From a bacterium (GTDB lineage Bacteria; Auribacterota; UBA3054): a stretch of DNA of 8,906 nucleotides. The position numbers were made by a program, and so were the translations under genes. Of the stretch, positions 7,121 to 8,906 are shown in pieces; position 1 is the stretch's first letter; each line of letters opens with the position of its first letter. The notes beneath the pieces are model-generated. The model saw nothing but the letters and a program-made list of their open reading frames with translations, ran no database searches and was not told the DNA's origin. The DNA is taken from positions 1 to 8,906 of the forward strand of contig JAFSWV010000059.1 of assembly GCA_017444325.1 (NCBI GenBank). Direction: 5' to 3'.

Positions 7121-7942
7121 ATGAGCGAAAATTGCACCCACGACTGCGGAAGCTGCGGAGAAAACTGCTCCGAGCGCAAACAGGACCCCAACGATTTCAG
7201 AGCGCCCGCCAACCCGGGCTCCAACGTTAAGAAAGTCATAGCCGTCATGAGCGGCAAAGGCGGCGTGGGAAAATCCCTCGTCACAAGTCTTCTTGCGGTC
7301 ATGGCCCAGAGGCGCGGCGACAAAGCCGCCATCCTTGACGCCGACATAACCGGCCCCTCCATTCCGAAAATGTTCGGTTTGAAAGAAAAGGCTGAGGCCA
7401 TAGAAGGCGGCATGCTTCCCGTCGCTTCCAAACTCGGAACCCAGATCATGTCTTTGAACTTACTGATGGAAAGAGAAGAAGACCCTGTCGTCTGGCGCGG
7501 TCCCGTCGTGGCCGGCGTCGTGAAGCAGTTCTGGTCCGACGTCGTCTGGGGCGACATCGACTGCATGTTCGTGGATATGCCTCCGGGAACCGGCGACGTT
7601 CCCCTGACCGTTTTCCAGTCTCTCCCCATCGACGGCATCATCATCGTCACCTCTCCGCAGGAACTCGTCTCCATGATCGTCAGCAAGGCCGTGAACATGG
7701 CCAAACTCATGAAGATCCCCGTCCTCGGTATCGTTGAGAACATGAGCTACGCCGTCTGCCCGGACTGCGGCAAGATAATCACGATCTTCGGCAAGAGCCA
7801 GCTTCCGGAAGTTGCCAAACACTGGGATCTCCCGATCCTCGGCAAGATACCAATGAACATCAAGCTCGCCGCCGCCTGCGACAAAGGGACGATCGAGCTC
7901 TTCGACGGCGACTGGCTCAACGAAGCCATGGAAAAGATCTGA
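7121..7942 (+). CDS. Mrp/NBP35 family P-loop ATPase, iron-sulfur cluster carrier
   Basis: A cytoplasmic homodimeric ATPase that by family knowledge holds a [4Fe-4S] cluster and passes it to target proteins. The 273 residues show a deviant Walker A GKGGVGKS (45-52) with signature Lys46, DADITGPS (73-80), VWRGP (124-128), a Walker B-like FVDMPPGTGD (150-159), and CPDC (213-216), the conserved pair that bridges the cluster between subunits. The N-terminus has four Cys at 5, 9, 12 and 16 (C-x3-C-x2-C-x3-C), which would bind a second cluster, as in NBP35-type members. The DUF59/MIP18 domain found at the N-terminus of many bacterial Mrp proteins is absent. The start is supported by AAGGA 6 bases before the ATG, the same arrangement as murA. 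It lies 17 bases after the ribonuclease gene and 4 before the mannosidase gene. A flagellar or Min-type ATPase is excluded by the CPDC motif. Confidence 0.93.
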   Translation: MSENCTHDCGSCGENCSERKQDPNDFRAPANPGSNVKKVIAVMSGKGGVGKSLVTSLLAVMAQRRGDKAAILDADITGPSIPKMFGLKEKAEAIEGGMLPVASKLGTQIMSLNLLMEREEDPVVWRGPVVAGVVKQFWSDVVWGDIDCMFVDMPPGTGDVPLTVFQSLPIDGIIIVTSPQELVSMIVSKAVNMAKLMKIPVLGIVENMSYAVCPDCGKIITIFGKSQLPEVAKHWDLPILGKIPMNIKLAAACDKGTIELFDGDWLNEAMEKI

Positions 7943-7946
7943 GAAA

Positions 7947-8906
7947 ATGAGAAAGTTTCTTCTAGCTCTGCTGCTTTGCTCGCCGCTCCTGGCTTCTGAA
8001 CAAACTCCCGACTACACGAAAGATCTGCGCCCCGCTCCCGAAAAGCGCTGCTTTAAGAGCGAGGCCGTGGAGAAACAGATCACAGATCTCAAAGAGAAAC
8101 TTACCGCGATCGATCCGAAACTATTTTGGATGTTCGCGAACTGTTTTCCCAACACTTTGGACACAACAGTTCAGTATAAATGCGAAAACGGCGACGACGA
8201 CACCTTCGTTATAACCGGCGACATTCACGCCATGTGGCTAAGGGACAGCGCCGCCCAGGTCTGGCCGTATCTGCGCTACGTTGGGAAGGACGAGCCTTTG
8301 CGCCATCTCATCCGCGGCGTCATCCGCCGCCAGTTCAACTGCATTTTGATCGACCCTTACGCCAACGCCTTCAATTTGAAACCAACTGGCGGCGAGTGGC
8401 AGAGCGACGAGACGGAGATGAAAAAAGAGCTGCATGAACGCAAGTATGAGATCGACTCGCTCTGCTATCCGGTTCGGTTGGCTCACGAATACTGGAAACG
8501 CACAGGCGACAAGAGCATCTTCGATGAAAAGTGGCTCAAAGTCGTCCGCTCGATCCTCACAGTCTTCCGCGACCAGCAGAACAAAAACGGCTTCAGGAGC
8601 AGCTATCACTTCCGCCGCAATACCTCGGCTTATCACGACACCAGAAGCAACGGCGGCTATGGCCACCCGGGAAAGGCCTGCGGTCTGATTGCCAGCGCTT
8701 TCCGACCCTCGGACGACAGCACCATCTTCCCCTATCTCATCCCCAGCAATTTCTTCGCGATCAGCATCATAAGAAAAGCCGCGGAAATACTGCGCACCAT
8801 CAACGAAAAGGAAGACTTGGCGAAGGAGTGCGAAGACTTGGCCGATGAAGTGGAAGACGCCGTAAAGAAATACGCGATAGTGGATCATCCCAAATACGGC
8901 AAGATC
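7947..8906 (+). CDS. Exported GH125 exo-alpha-1,6-mannosidase, C-terminus cut by window edge
   Basis: GH125 enzymes (formerly DUF1237) are metal-independent inverting exo-alpha-mannosidases that remove alpha-1,6-linked mannose, for example from N-glycans or yeast mannan. Exactly 320 codons are visible of a family length near 430-480. Residues 1-17 form a signal peptide (MRKF start, leucine-rich core), so the enzyme is exported. Family motifs seen: GDIHAMWLRDSAAQVWPYL (from about 91), DPYANAFN (about 136-143), ERKYEIDSLCYPVRLA (about 164-179) and FRPSDDS (252-258) followed by FPYLIPSNFF. Asp256/Asp257 lies where the general acid is expected (Asp220 in the Clostridium perfringens enzyme); the general base would be beyond the window. 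The start is chosen for the signal peptide and for the 4-base gap after the mrp stop. The ribosome binding site is weak, so translational coupling is likely. The gene belongs to the operon by spacing but not by cellular location. Confidence 0.92.
   Translation, partial: MRKFLLALLLCSPLLASEQTPDYTKDLRPAPEKRCFKSEAVEKQITDLKEKLTAIDPKLFWMFANCFPNTLDTTVQYKCENGDDDTFVITGDIHAMWLRDSAAQVWPYLRYVGKDEPLRHLIRGVIRRQFNCILIDPYANAFNLKPTGGEWQSDETEMKKELHERKYEIDSLCYPVRLAHEYWKRTGDKSIFDEKWLKVVRSILTVFRDQQNKNGFRSSYHFRRNTSAYHDTRSNGGYGHPGKACGLIASAFRPSDDSTIFPYLIPSNFFAISIIRKAAEILRTINEKEDLAKECEDLADEVEDAVKKYAIVDHPKYGKI

Noticed and set aside
7108..7743. 211-residue minus-strand open frame
   Set aside because: It is the complement of the Mrp gene; its Met/Ser/Thr-rich content is what antisense of this coding sequence gives.
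8238..8888. 216-residue minus-strand open frame
   Set aside because: It lies opposite the GH125 gene, whose family motifs are conserved across the same stretch.
1..8906. CRISPR arrays, tRNA or rRNA genes, insertion sequences, toxin-antitoxin or defence genes
   Set aside because: No direct-repeat arrays, cloverleaf-like segments, terminal inverted repeats or transposase motifs were seen; nearly all bases are explained by seven coding sequences.

Overview
The window is a piece of a bacterial chromosome with two gene groups facing away from each other around a short intergenic region (about 3598-3725). Three of the seven genes encode proteins with export signals, two of them glycoside hydrolases. 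The third carries thrombospondin type-3-like Asp/Gly calcium-binding repeats. This mix suits a Gram-negative glycan degrader; the repeat style (E-[VI]-R-G-T-N followed by DxDxDG) is common in the Planctomycetes-Verrucomicrobia-Lentisphaerae-Kiritimatiellota group. That placement is inference from protein style; no rRNA or other phylogenetic marker is present.

Left part, minus strand (3597 down to 1). A predicted sigma-70 promoter (TTGAAT-17-TAAAAT) drives a 642-residue exported repeat protein of unknown function. Its stop codon overlaps by four bases (ATGA) the start of an exported clan GH-D enzyme related to GH27/GH36 alpha-galactosidases, which runs off the left edge of the window. The two are probably translationally coupled and act outside the cytoplasm.

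Right part, plus strand (3726 to 8906). Five tightly packed genes (gaps 17, 13, 17 and 4 bases) look like one operon: a YggS/PLPBP-type PLP homeostasis protein, MurA (first committed step of peptidoglycan synthesis), a metallo-beta-lactamase/beta-CASP ribonuclease, an Mrp/NBP35-type iron-sulfur carrier ATPase, and an exported GH125 exo-alpha-mannosidase cut by the right edge. The first four are cytoplasmic housekeeping proteins; the secreted mannosidase at the end is functionally unlike them.

The points most worth following are: MurA has Asp in place of the fosfomycin-targeted Cys; the first gene of the operon appears to be transcribed as a leaderless mRNA from an extended -10 promoter; and the calcium-repeat protein of unknown function is coupled to a GH-D enzyme. 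No CRISPR array, tRNA, rRNA, insertion sequence or clear terminator was seen, and there is no gene-free stretch over 300 bases. I do not see a convincing wholly new multi-gene system here.
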